Part shown: positions 6,506 through 13,022 of the stretch, piece after piece
Position numbering within the stretch: the first letter of the stretch is position 1
Layout of the letters: every line of letters starts with the position of its first letter
NCBI GenBank assembly: GCA_002421445.1
Contig: DIKB01000019.1
Span: forward strand, 1-13,361
Source: Dehalococcoidia bacterium UBA5629
Lineage (GTDB): Bacteria; Chloroflexota; Dehalococcoidia; GIF9; UBA5629
Length of the DNA stretch: 13,361 nt
Direction of reading: 5' to 3'
Translations under genes and position numbers: made by a program
The notes under the pieces: model-generated
Told to the model about the DNA's origin: nothing
The model's input: only the letters and a program-made list of their open reading frames with translations
The model's database searches: none

Positions 6506-6534
6506 TTCTAAAAAAATCCCTATTGTGATAAAAT
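6506..6534 (+). promoter_or_regulatory. Candidate promoter of the nfnAB operon
   Basis: TGATAAAAT at 6526-6534 combines an extended -10 (TG one base before the hexamer) with TAAAAT (5 of 6). The -35 region TTCTAA (6506-6511) is poor, as is usual with extended -10 promoters. The leader would be about 55 bases. A perfect TTGACA at 6546-6551 has no -10 at a normal distance and is a weaker candidate. Confidence 0.35.
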
Positions 6535-6595
6535 TCATCTTCAAATTGACATTAATTTAACCTCTTCAGTTCGTACTAACACATCGGAGGTCCGC

Positions 6596-7435
6596 ATGTA
6601 TAAAATAGTGGCGAAACAGAAGCTAAGCCCTGTCATCGATTACTTCAGGGTCAATGCGCCGGAGATTGCCCGAAAAGCTCAGCCCGGACAATTCGTCATC
6701 ATCCGCATCGACGAAACCGGTGAACGCATCCCCCTCACCCTCGCAGACTGGGACAGCAAAGAAGGAACGATCACCCTGGTGGCAATGCAGGTAGGCACTT
6801 CCACCAAGAAGCTCGGTTGCCTATCCGAAGGCGATACTATCCTCAATCTCGTTGGCCCTCTCGGCCTGCCTTCCCACATCGAGAAGTACGGCACCGTCAT
6901 CTGCGTCGGCGGTGGAGTCGGCATTGCGCCGATCTACCCGATCGCCCGCGGCCTGCGGAACGCAGGAAATAAAGTCATTTCTATCATCGGTGCCCGCACC
7001 AAAGACCTCCTGTTCTGGGAAGACAAAATGCGCTCCGTAAGCAATGAGCTGATCGTCATTACCGATGACGGCTCCTACGCAAGAAAAGGATTGGTAACGG
7101 AACCGCTAAAGGAAATACTGGAAAAGGACAAGACAGTCGGTCACGTCATCGCCATCGGCCCGGCTATCATGATGAAATTTTGCTCCATGACAACGAAACC
7201 ATTCAATGTACCGACGACCGTGAGTCTCAATTCGATCATGGTCGACGGCACCGGTATGTGCGGCTGCTGCCGTATCTCCATAGGCGACGGGACGAAATTC
7301 GTCTGTGTCGATGGACCTGAATTTAACGGACATGAGGTCGATTGGGACATACTGTTCAACCGTCAGCGTATCTATTGCGACGAAGAGAAAAGATCTCTGG
7401 ATGCGTGGCACGAGTGCCACTGCCAGAAAGCATAA
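6596..7435 (+). CDS. nfnA: NfnA / SudB: ferredoxin-NADP+ oxidoreductase subunit alpha (FAD and 2Fe-2S)
   Basis: This 279-residue protein is the smaller subunit of the NfnAB (also called sulfide dehydrogenase SudBA) complex. The N-terminal FAD domain has RIPLTLAD (44-51), and the nucleotide-binding domain starts VICVGGGVGIAPIYPIARGL (101-120) and includes GARTKDLLFWEDKM. The C-terminal region carries the 2Fe-2S site in DGTGMCGCCRI (217-227) and FVCVDGPEFNGHEVDWD (235-251); C222, C225 and C237 plus an upstream acidic residue fit the unusual Asp/Cys3 ligand set described for this family. ATG 6596 has GGAGG 5 bases upstream. nfnB follows after 15 bases. A stand-alone dihydroorotate dehydrogenase electron-transfer subunit (PyrK) is related, but the CVDGPEFNGHEVDW ending and the partner gene favour NfnA. 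Confidence 0.92.
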   Translation: MYKIVAKQKLSPVIDYFRVNAPEIARKAQPGQFVIIRIDETGERIPLTLADWDSKEGTITLVAMQVGTSTKKLGCLSEGDTILNLVGPLGLPSHIEKYGTVICVGGGVGIAPIYPIARGLRNAGNKVISIIGARTKDLLFWEDKMRSVSNELIVITDDGSYARKGLVTEPLKEILEKDKTVGHVIAIGPAIMMKFCSMTTKPFNVPTTVSLNSIMVDGTGMCGCCRISIGDGTKFVCVDGPEFNGHEVDWDILFNRQRIYCDEEKRSLDAWHECHCQKA

Positions 7436-7450
7436 CATCGGAGGCTTACA

Positions 7451-8866
7451 TTGGAAGAGAAATCAAAACCAAAACTGAATGTGAATAGAGTCGATATGCC
7501 GCGCCAGGATCCGAAGGCGCGAGGCAAAAACTATAAAGAAGTGGCGCTGGGCTATACTGCAGCTATGGCAAAAGAAGAGGCCAGCCGCTGTATACAATGT
7601 CCCAAACGCCCCTGCGTTGCCGGCTGTCCGGTGAACGTCGATATACCCGAGTTTATTAAAGCTCTTTCACAGGATAAAATGACCGATGCCGTAAAGATAC
7701 TGAAGAGCAAAAACAGCCTTCCCGGTGTTTGCGGCCGCGTCTGCCCTCAGGAATCGCAATGCGAAAACGTCTGTACGCTCGGCAGAAAAGGCGCTCCGGT
7801 AGCCATCGGCAGACTGGAACGCTATGTCGCCGATTGGGACCTGGGAAATAAAATGAAAGCGGAGAAGGCGAAACTGCCGCCTCCAACCGGTAAAAAAGTA
7901 GCGGTCATCGGCACCGGACCAGCCGGACTGACCTGTGCAGCCGATCTCGCTAAATTCGGGCATAAGGTTTCCATGTTTGAAGCGCTTCATGTCGCCGGCG
8001 GTGTATTAATGTACGGTATCCCCGAGTTCCGTTTACCGAAGCATATCGTACAGGCTGAAATTGATTATGTAAAATCACTCGGTGTTGAAATTCGTCTGGA
8101 TTCGGTCACAGGCAAACTGGCAACAATCGATGAACTTTTAAAGGACAGCTACGATGCCGTATTCCTGGGCACAGGCGCCGGACTGCCGATGTTCTTAAAC
8201 ATCCCCGGAGAGAATCTGAACGGCGTTTATTCGGCGAATGAGTTTCTCACACGCATCAATTTAATGAAAGCATATCTGTTCCCCGAATACGATACGCCGA
8301 TAAAGATCGGCAAAAAAGTCGCCGTTATCGGTGGAGGCAACGTGGCAATGGATTCCGCCCGCTGTGCTCTCCGTCTCGGCGCCGATGAGGTATATATTAT
8401 TTATCGGCGTTCCCGCGCGGAAATGCCGGCACGGCATGAGGAAGCAGAGAACGCAGAAGAGGAAGGTATCATCTTTAAATTCCTCGCCAACCCGAAGAAA
8501 TTAATCGGTAATGACCGCGGCTGGGTAACCTCGATGGAATGTGACCAGATGGAACTGGGAGAACCCGATGCCAGCGGCAGACGCCGTCCCATTGTAAAAC
8601 CCGGCGCCGAATTCACCATCGACGTTGATGTTGTCGTCGTGGCATTGGGTACCACACCGAACCCTCTTATCGCATCAACAACGCCGGGGCTGGAAACGAC
8701 GAAGCATGGCACCGTCGTAGCCGATGAATCCACCGGTAAAACCGTTAAAGATAAAGTCTGGGCGGGAGGCGATATCGTCACCGGAGCAGCTACCGTCATC
8801 AGCGCCATGGGCGCCGGCAAGCGAGCAGCAGCTTCAATCGATGCCTATCTGCATGGCAATAAATAA
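7451..8866 (+). CDS. nfnB: NfnB / SudA: NADPH-dependent ferredoxin oxidoreductase subunit beta (GltD-like)
   Basis: The 471-residue protein belongs to the glutamate-synthase small-subunit family. Its N-terminal domain has two cysteine clusters for 4Fe-4S centres, C47/C50/C55/C59 (RCIQCPKRPCVAGCP) and C94/C98/C104/C108. An FAD fold follows at VAVIGTGPAG (150-159) and an NADP(H) fold at GGGNVA (294-299), and the C-terminus has AGGDIVTGAATVISAMGAGK. With NfnA it forms the flavin-based bifurcating enzyme that couples NADPH, NADH and ferredoxin, or acts as a sulfide dehydrogenase or polysulfide reductase, in the cytoplasm. The gene starts with TTG at 7451 behind GGAGG (7440-7444) and lies 15 bases after nfnA. 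The lack of an adjacent gltB argues against a glutamate synthase role. Confidence 0.92.
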   Translation: MEEKSKPKLNVNRVDMPRQDPKARGKNYKEVALGYTAAMAKEEASRCIQCPKRPCVAGCPVNVDIPEFIKALSQDKMTDAVKILKSKNSLPGVCGRVCPQESQCENVCTLGRKGAPVAIGRLERYVADWDLGNKMKAEKAKLPPPTGKKVAVIGTGPAGLTCAADLAKFGHKVSMFEALHVAGGVLMYGIPEFRLPKHIVQAEIDYVKSLGVEIRLDSVTGKLATIDELLKDSYDAVFLGTGAGLPMFLNIPGENLNGVYSANEFLTRINLMKAYLFPEYDTPIKIGKKVAVIGGGNVAMDSARCALRLGADEVYIIYRRSRAEMPARHEEAENAEEEGIIFKFLANPKKLIGNDRGWVTSMECDQMELGEPDASGRRRPIVKPGAEFTIDVDVVVVALGTTPNPLIASTTPGLETTKHGTVVADESTGKTVKDKVWAGGDIVTGAATVISAMGAGKRAAASIDAYLHGNK

Positions 8867-8885
8867 CTATCAGCGATAGAGAAAC

Positions 8886-8918
8886 AAAAAGGGCGGCAGA
8901 TAATCTGCCGCCCTTTTT
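8886..8918. terminator. Bidirectional rho-independent terminator
   Basis: GGGCGGCAGA (8891-8900) and TCTGCCGCCC (8904-8913) form a perfect 10-base stem with a 3-base loop, flanked by five A on the left and five T on the right. It therefore works on both strands, ending the nfnAB transcript and the converging glycosyltransferase transcript whose last gene stops at 8951. Confidence 0.95.
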
Positions 8919-8950
8919 AATGAAATGAATTGAGTCTCAGGTTGCTTGCT

Positions 8951-10120
8951 TTATGAGAATAAAGGTGATAGCACGGCGAAAATAACAATGTGGCACAACA
9001 AATAACATCCTGTAATCCATGGAGCAAGACGCTTAACCCTACCATAGCCGGGCTGCCTCATATCCCAAACGTATGAAAGACCCAACCCGATGGCAATGCA
9101 AATCGCTCCGATTGTGGGATAAAAGTAATATACATACATCACCCTGTTGCTGACAAGGCCAAGCGGTATCAGGATAAGATACGTGCTTATGAACCACGAA
9201 AGTGTAAACACGGAGATAGTTCTCCGCCTGTTTTTCCAGGCCATCCATGCCATACAGGCCATAGAAGGGATTATCAATGCCCATATATCAAAACTAATCG
9301 CACCGAGGTAATGCGGTGTATACCAGTACGGCATGATCAACGGAAGCAGCACCCATTCCCATGGATAGCTTTTCGAAGGATGGGTAGAGGTAGCAAAAGT
9401 AACACTGCCAAGCTGGCCCACCATGTTCTGTGTGCCATCAACAGGATTAATAAATCTGTGAAAAAGCGGGTAGTTGAACAGCCAAAACAGCAATACAAAA
9501 GAGCCGGCACAGAGCCAGAGTGTGCCGACAACGCGGTATGGCCGATCCCGACGTGTCAGCAACCAGTGCAATCCGATAATAGCCAGCGCAAAGACTCCGG
9601 TGAGTTTGGCCAGAGCAGCCAGTGCCACAGCGAGGCCGGAAGACAGATAGTTCCCTCTGAGGTAAAGCCAGAAACAGAGCATCATAAATGCCAGACAATA
9701 GACATCAAGCATGGCAATGCCCGCCTGAACAAAGCTTAAGTTTTCAAAGGTCAACAGGAAGGTAGCCAGAAAAGACTCCCTCTTTGACATCAGGAGTCGA
9801 CGGCAGATCAAATAGAATAATACGATAATAAAAGTTCCGAACAGCACAGAAAAGAAACGCCAGCCGAACGGGTTATCACCAAAGAGGAACATACCGGCTA
9901 TGATCATTAACTTGGCTAGCGGAGGATGTTCAGGTCGTACTGTTTCATTCCCCTGGAGAATAGACCGTGCATCAACAACGTAATGTTGTTCATCGAACAT
10001 GAGAACATCGGGACGAGCGATGACACTAAAGTGCATACCCAGCGTAACCAGCACCAGTATAAATAGCCCGATATATTCCCACCTACCGGCCTTCCTCAAC
10101 CATTGTGTTACTACTTCCAT
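8951..10120 (-). CDS. PMT-family (GT39-like) membrane glycosyltransferase
   Basis: This 389-residue protein is very hydrophobic, with roughly ten membrane helices. The first outer loop carries the hallmark DEQHYVVDARSILQG (43-57) with the catalytic acidic pair D43/E44, followed by RPEHPPLAKL (62-71), as in protein O-mannosyltransferases. These enzymes use a polyprenyl-phosphate sugar on the outer face of the membrane and transfer it to protein, lipid or polymer. LDVY after the third or fourth helix and YYFYPT near the end also fit. ATG 10120 overlaps the 3' end of the upstream gene by 10 bases, with GGTGG just ahead; the frame continues to 10174, and GTG codons at the boundary are alternative starts. 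Pairing with a polyprenol-phosphate sugar synthase suggests it uses that product. Confidence 0.85.
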   Translation of the reverse strand: MEVVTQWLRKAGRWEYIGLFILVLVTLGMHFSVIARPDVLMFDEQHYVVDARSILQGNETVRPEHPPLAKLMIIAGMFLFGDNPFGWRFFSVLFGTFIIVLFYLICRRLLMSKRESFLATFLLTFENLSFVQAGIAMLDVYCLAFMMLCFWLYLRGNYLSSGLAVALAALAKLTGVFALAIIGLHWLLTRRDRPYRVVGTLWLCAGSFVLLFWLFNYPLFHRFINPVDGTQNMVGQLGSVTFATSTHPSKSYPWEWVLLPLIMPYWYTPHYLGAISFDIWALIIPSMACMAWMAWKNRRRTISVFTLSWFISTYLILIPLGLVSNRVMYVYYFYPTIGAICIAIGLGLSYVWDMRQPGYGRVKRLAPWITGCYLLCHIVIFAVLSPLFS

Positions 10121-11211
10121 GTCCACCACATGTTCATAGTGTAATTCCATGCCGTAGCTACCGCAATACCGCAAAGATTAAACAATAGATCGTACGCTCC
10201 AAATATCGTTGTAAGCAGCCAGAATACCGTCAATTTTACCCCTATACCGATCAAACTCACCATATTGAATTTTAGTAGTCTGGCAAGAAAAGGTTTAATT
10301 CCCGGCAAACGACGATTACTGAAAGTAAAATAGTTATTAAAGGTAAAGTTGGAGATAATTGCAGCTTCGGCGCTGATAGCCCCGGCTGCTAAAGCAAGAA
10401 TAGAGGTTAATCCGGTAAGCGCCCAGAAGATGCCTTCATCAACGATAACACCGCTGGCCCCGACAATACAGTACTTGAGGAATCGCATCAATTCACCGGT
10501 TCTTCTCATCAACCGATAGAGATGCTTCAGATACTCGATCTGCTGTCGTGAATTAAGTTTGCTTTCTCCTTTGCTGCGGCATCTGAACGTAAAGGGCACT
10601 TCGGTTACCGTATCAAAATGACCCACCATCAGTATTTCGAGGAGAATTTTATAACCGATCGGATTCAGGTCCGCATTTGTAACTACGTCGCGCCTGACCA
10701 TAAAGAATCCTGACATTGGATCCCGTACCCGTCTTGTTTTGGGTAACAGCAGATGCGCCAGAAATATCGCCCCCTTTGAGTTTATGCTTCTAACCATCAC
10801 CCAATTTTCACAGGAACCTCCCTCCACGTATCTACTGGCGATCGTCAGATCAACACCACGATCTATTTCTCTCAGAAGATCGGGGATTATCTCCGGCGGA
10901 TGCTGTAAATCGCCATCCATAACGGCGATTACTTTGCCCGATGAGAAAGAGAAACCGTCTACCACGGCAGATGACAGTCCCCTTTTATCTTTGCGTACGA
11001 ATATTTTTACGGGATAGTTCTGCGATAATGTGTTAACCAGATCAAATGTACCGTCCTGACTGTTATCATCAACGATAACTATCTCATAATTGTACCCATC
11101 AAGGACTTTGTGTAAACTCGTGACCAGAGGGACGATATTGTCCCGTTCTTTGTACGTAGGGATTACTATCGATAGCTGCGGATTATCATCTGTATGCTTA
11201 TCGGCTGCCAT
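10111..11211 (-). CDS. Polyprenol-phosphate glycosyltransferase fused to a GtrA-like membrane domain
   Basis: The N-terminal GT2 domain (about 11-235) resembles dolichol-phosphate mannose synthase: LSIVIPTYKERDNI (13-26), VDDNSQDGT (47-55), the metal-binding DGDLQHPPE (99-107), RDPMSGFFMVRR (163-174) and SKLN (217-220). It would load a sugar, typically mannose or glucose, from a nucleotide donor onto a polyprenyl phosphate in the cytoplasmic leaflet. The C-terminal GtrA domain (242-366) has four hydrophobic segments and typical SNFTFNNYFTF (287-297) and NYTMNMWWTW (356-365), and may flip the product across the membrane. Such fusions are known in bacteria and archaea. ATG 11211 has only a weak AAAGG upstream. 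The stop overlaps the start of the PMT-type gene, so the two are one operon. Confidence 0.9.
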   Translation of the reverse strand: MAADKHTDDNPQLSIVIPTYKERDNIVPLVTSLHKVLDGYNYEIVIVDDNSQDGTFDLVNTLSQNYPVKIFVRKDKRGLSSAVVDGFSFSSGKVIAVMDGDLQHPPEIIPDLLREIDRGVDLTIASRYVEGGSCENWVMVRSINSKGAIFLAHLLLPKTRRVRDPMSGFFMVRRDVVTNADLNPIGYKILLEILMVGHFDTVTEVPFTFRCRSKGESKLNSRQQIEYLKHLYRLMRRTGELMRFLKYCIVGASGVIVDEGIFWALTGLTSILALAAGAISAEAAIISNFTFNNYFTFSNRRLPGIKPFLARLLKFNMVSLIGIGVKLTVFWLLTTIFGAYDLLFNLCGIAVATAWNYTMNMWWTWK

Positions 11212-11254
11212 AGATCATATGCCTTTAGAAATGCTGCACTTTTTTGTTCCGTAT

Positions 11255-11263
11255 ACTATACCA
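11255..11263 (-). promoter_or_regulatory. Extended -10 promoter for the glycosyltransferase pair
   Basis: TGGTATAGT is read on the minus strand (11263-11255), an extended -10 with 5 of 6 matches to TATAAT. The -35 region is poor. Transcription would start near 11248, leaving a leader of about 36 bases before ATG 11211. Confidence 0.4.
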
Positions 11264-11317
11264 GTTTTTAAAGCATGACGATTTTTTTTCGATCACGTAC
11301 ATAGCACCGCCTCAGAC

Positions 11318-11346
11318 TTTACAAAGATTAATGCCAATGTTAACAT
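11318..11346 (+). promoter_or_regulatory. Promoter of the toxin-antitoxin operon
   Basis: TTTACA (11318-11323, 5 of 6) and TAACAT (11341-11346, 4 of 6) are separated by 17 bases. Transcription would start near 11353, almost on top of the AAGGAG ribosome binding site (11354-11359), so the leader is extremely short. Confidence 0.5.
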
Positions 11347-11355
11347 AGACATTAA
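11328..11355. promoter_or_regulatory. 28-base operator-like dyad over the toxin-antitoxin promoter
   Basis: The halves TTAATGCCAATGTT (11328-11341) and AACATAGACATTAA (11342-11355) are inverted repeats with 12 of 14 positions matching. The centre ATGTTAACAT is a perfect 10-base palindrome. The dyad covers the -10 box, the expected transcription start and the first bases of the ribosome binding site. Phd/YefM antitoxins usually bind such palindromes, alone or with the toxin, to repress their own operon. Binding here is inferred. Confidence 0.6.
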
Positions 11356-11365
11356 GGAGATTGAC

Positions 11366-11647
11366 ATGGGTAATATAAAATCAATCGGGATGGCTGAGGC
11401 CAGGCCAAAGCTCACCCATCTCGTTGAAGAAGTCTACACCGGTGGAGATCCGTATTTGATAGTCTCCGGCAGTAAGGTAAAGGCAGTTCTCATCGGAATC
11501 GAACGTTATAACGACATGGTAGAACGGCTGGAAGACCTCTCCGATGCCGCCGAGCTTCTTCATGCTGAATTCGGCCGTGAGCCAACAATGTCCTTTGAAG
11601 AACATATGGCGAAGTCGAAAGGGATGAAGAGTGGTGTACCGGCTTGA
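11366..11647 (+). CDS. Phd/YefM-family antitoxin
   Basis: This 93-residue protein begins with the Phd/YefM DNA-binding fold: IKSIGMAEARPKLTHLVEEV (4-23), the segment DPYLIVSGSKVKAVLIGIERYNDM (28-51), then an acidic, probably flexible C-terminus that would wrap the toxin (RLEDLSDAAELLHAEFGREP, 54-73). It would neutralise the following RelE-type toxin and repress the operon. ATG 11366 lies 6 bases after AAGGAG (11354-11359). The last 17 bases overlap the toxin start, the usual arrangement for coupled expression. Confidence 0.88.
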   Translation: MGNIKSIGMAEARPKLTHLVEEVYTGGDPYLIVSGSKVKAVLIGIERYNDMVERLEDLSDAAELLHAEFGREPTMSFEEHMAKSKGMKSGVPA

Positions 11648-11900
11648 AATCAGCCATATCGCTCATCGGCAGATTAGCAGGCTTCCCGCAGCAACTCAAG
11701 AAAGGATCGATAAGGCCATTATCGGTCTTGCGGAGAATCCCCGTCCATTTGGCAGTAAAAAGCTAACCGCAAGAGAAGGCTACAGAGTTCGGATAGGCGA
11801 CTATCGGATACTCTATCAAGTCGACGATGAAGCTAAGCTGGTCACCATTTACCGGGTGATGTCATCTTCCATAAACTTTTCAGCGCGAAAGTCGTTTTAA
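11631..11900 (+). CDS. RelE/ParE-family toxin with atypical C-terminus
   Basis: This 89-residue protein matches RelE-type toxins: YRLEISHIAHRQISRLPAAT (3-22), ENPRPFGSKKL (35-45), GYRVRIGDYRILYQVDD (50-66) and VTIYRV (71-76). Such toxins usually cut mRNA on the ribosome, and the basic residues K43, K44, R52, R54, R59 and R75 are in suitable places. The normal ending, a His-Arg-x-Asp-Val-Tyr type motif after the last strand, is absent and replaced by MSSSINFSARKSF, so the terminal tyrosine is missing. Activity may therefore be altered or lost. The start is GTG 11631 (or GTG 11634), with AAAGGGATGAAGA upstream inside the antitoxin gene. Confidence 0.85.
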   Translation: MVYRLEISHIAHRQISRLPAATQERIDKAIIGLAENPRPFGSKKLTAREGYRVRIGDYRILYQVDDEAKLVTIYRVMSSSINFSARKSF

Positions 11901-11986
11901 TCTATAAATGGCAACATAATGCCGGATTAAGTTTTGCACGTCCAAAATCGGACAAGAAAAAGAATTTAGAAGGCAAAGGTGCTCAT

Positions 11987-12637
11987 ATGAAGAATATTGT
12001 AGATAAACTCGCTTTCATAAAGAACTTAGATTACAGGAAGCTGATGAAAAATAACTGGATCAAATATGGTGCCTGTTCCTTGGCCAGTCTCATAATCATA
12101 GCCATTATATTCGCTTTACCCGTTAAGACCGTGATTGTCGAGACGACGAAGCCCTATTTCGTTAACCAGACTAAATACGAACCGTACTCAACAATGGATT
12201 ACTTTATAACCGAAGAAACCGTTCAGAGGAGCAGGATGGTCGTCGACGGTTATTATCCGGTGCTTCCCTTCGGTGTTATCGTCCCTTTCCAAATTGACAG
12301 GACTGACTCCCGACTGGTTGGGAAATTTGAAAACACTATCCCGGGCAGTTTCGTCGTGTACAACTCGGCAAACCGCATCGTTTGGGAAACGCTTAACAGC
12401 AGCCGCGGTACTATCGATCTGGCTCTACCGCCGGGAGAATACAGGGCAAAATTTCAGGAAAACGTAATGTGGGGCGAGCAACTGTATCTTAACCTCAACA
12501 TAAAATGGAAAGAGATAGAAAAGGTAACTCGCAATCAGGAAGTAACCAGATACCGTGAAGTACCGATCATAGTCGCGCAAGAGACGAAAGTAGTAACAGA
12601 GAACAAACTATCTATCTGGCAAATATTGTTTGAGTGA
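11987..12637 (+). CDS. Unrecognised single-pass membrane protein
   Basis: I do not recognise this 216-residue protein. A lysine-rich N-terminus (1-27) precedes one strong hydrophobic helix (about 28-45), so by the positive-inside rule the rest should lie outside the cytoplasm. The outer part (46-170) is rich in V, T, Y, F and N with short alternating stretches and probably folds as beta sheet (for example GSFVVYNSANRIVWETL, 120-136; RGTIDLALPPGEYRAKF, 140-156). The end (175-206) is a charged repeat-like strand, EKVTRNQEVTRYREVP, finishing in a hydrophobic LSIWQILF. ATG 11987 has AAGGTG 6 bases upstream. It stands alone, 86 bases after the toxin and 122 bases before hicB. Confidence 0.7.
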   Translation: MKNIVDKLAFIKNLDYRKLMKNNWIKYGACSLASLIIIAIIFALPVKTVIVETTKPYFVNQTKYEPYSTMDYFITEETVQRSRMVVDGYYPVLPFGVIVPFQIDRTDSRLVGKFENTIPGSFVVYNSANRIVWETLNSSRGTIDLALPPGEYRAKFQENVMWGEQLYLNLNIKWKEIEKVTRNQEVTRYREVPIIVAQETKVVTENKLSIWQILFE

Positions 12638-12669
12638 AAAAACGGTACAAATGAGGGTCCTTTAGCTTT

Positions 12670-12724
12670 GACGTTTAGCTATGGTTGGATAGCTATTGCG
12701 TCTCTATCTAGACGTCCGCTAAAC
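12670..12724. other. Cluster of overlapping inverted repeats upstream of hicB
   Basis: Three pairings compete in this stretch. TAGCTAT (12676-12682) and ATAGCTA (12689-12695) form a perfect 7-base stem with a 6-base loop, extended outward by GACG (12670-12673) and CGTC (12699-12702). CGTCT (12699-12703) and AGACG (12710-12714) form a second hairpin that reuses the same CGTC. GTTTAGC (12673-12679) and GCTAAAC (12718-12724) form a long-range pair. No T-run follows, so it is not a standard terminator. It could be an operator region or an old recombination site. Confidence 0.5.
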
Positions 12725-12738
12725 AGCTACTGTATACT
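12709..12738 (+). promoter_or_regulatory. Candidate promoter of hicB
   Basis: TATACT (12733-12738, 5 of 6) follows TAGACG (12709-12714, 4 of 6) after 18 bases. Transcription would begin near 12745, just ahead of AGGAG (12747-12751) and the ATG at 12760. The -35 lies within the inverted-repeat cluster, so a protein binding there could block it. Confidence 0.4.
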
Positions 12739-12759
12739 ACACATGCAGGAGAATACAGC

Positions 12760-12978
12760 ATGAACCGTGTATTTGAAGCGACTATTGAGAAACGTGATAA
12801 ATGGTATATCGGATGGGTAGATGCCGTACCCGGAGCTTTCAGCCAGGGTAAAACGATTAAAGAAGTCCAGGATAATTTGCAGGAAGCAATCCAGCTTATT
12901 CTGGAAAGTCAGCGTGATCTCAGAACTACAGGTACAACAGGGAAAATCATAAAGAAGCAAATACAAGTTCAGGTTTAA
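12760..12978 (+). CDS. HicB-like protein without a HicA partner
   Basis: This 72-residue protein has the short HicB / UPF0150-type fold: a first strand FEATIEKRDKWYIGWV (5-20), the turn DAVPGAFSQGKTIKEVQDNL (21-40) in place of the usual PGC.TQG.T..EA motif, and the helix QEAIQLILES (41-50). HicB normally neutralises HicA, a small mRNA-degrading toxin with a double-stranded RNA-binding fold, and carries a C-terminal DNA-binding domain. Here there is no such domain, only a short basic tail (KIIKKQIQVQV), and no HicA-sized frame on either side. ATG has AGGAG 8 bases upstream. It may be an orphan antitoxin or a protein of other function sharing the fold. Confidence 0.8.
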   Translation: MNRVFEATIEKRDKWYIGWVDAVPGAFSQGKTIKEVQDNLQEAIQLILESQRDLRTTGTTGKIIKKQIQVQV

Positions 12979-13022
12979 GTAACCAAACAAATCAAGCTTT
13001 GCTTTCTATCCGCTTTTTCAAA

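Larger units (their letters stand above)
6072..6595. other. 524-base non-coding gap with repeat elements and the nfn promoter
   Basis: No credible gene lies here: the open frames have no ribosome binding sites and are interrupted by repeats. The gap holds a 7-base stem (CTTCTTG/CAAGAAG, 6086-6113), three inverted-repeat units (6144-6263, 6277-6367, 6394-6487) and an AT-rich stretch with a candidate promoter just before nfnA. A 12-base inverted match, AGTAACAGGAGA near 6218-6229 and TCTCCTGTTACT near 6419-6430, links the first and third units. Confidence 0.75.

Noticed and set aside
6546..6551. Perfect TTGACA as the nfnA -35
   Set aside because: No -10-like hexamer occurs 15-19 bases downstream; the extended -10 at 6526-6534 is a better candidate.
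7451..8866. Glutamate synthase small subunit (gltD)
   Set aside because: The sequence family is shared, but the adjacent NfnA-type gene and the absence of gltB point to NfnB/SudA.
12979..13022. A hicA gene after hicB
   Set aside because: Only 44 bases separate hicB from the converging frame, and no HicA-like sequence is visible on either strand.
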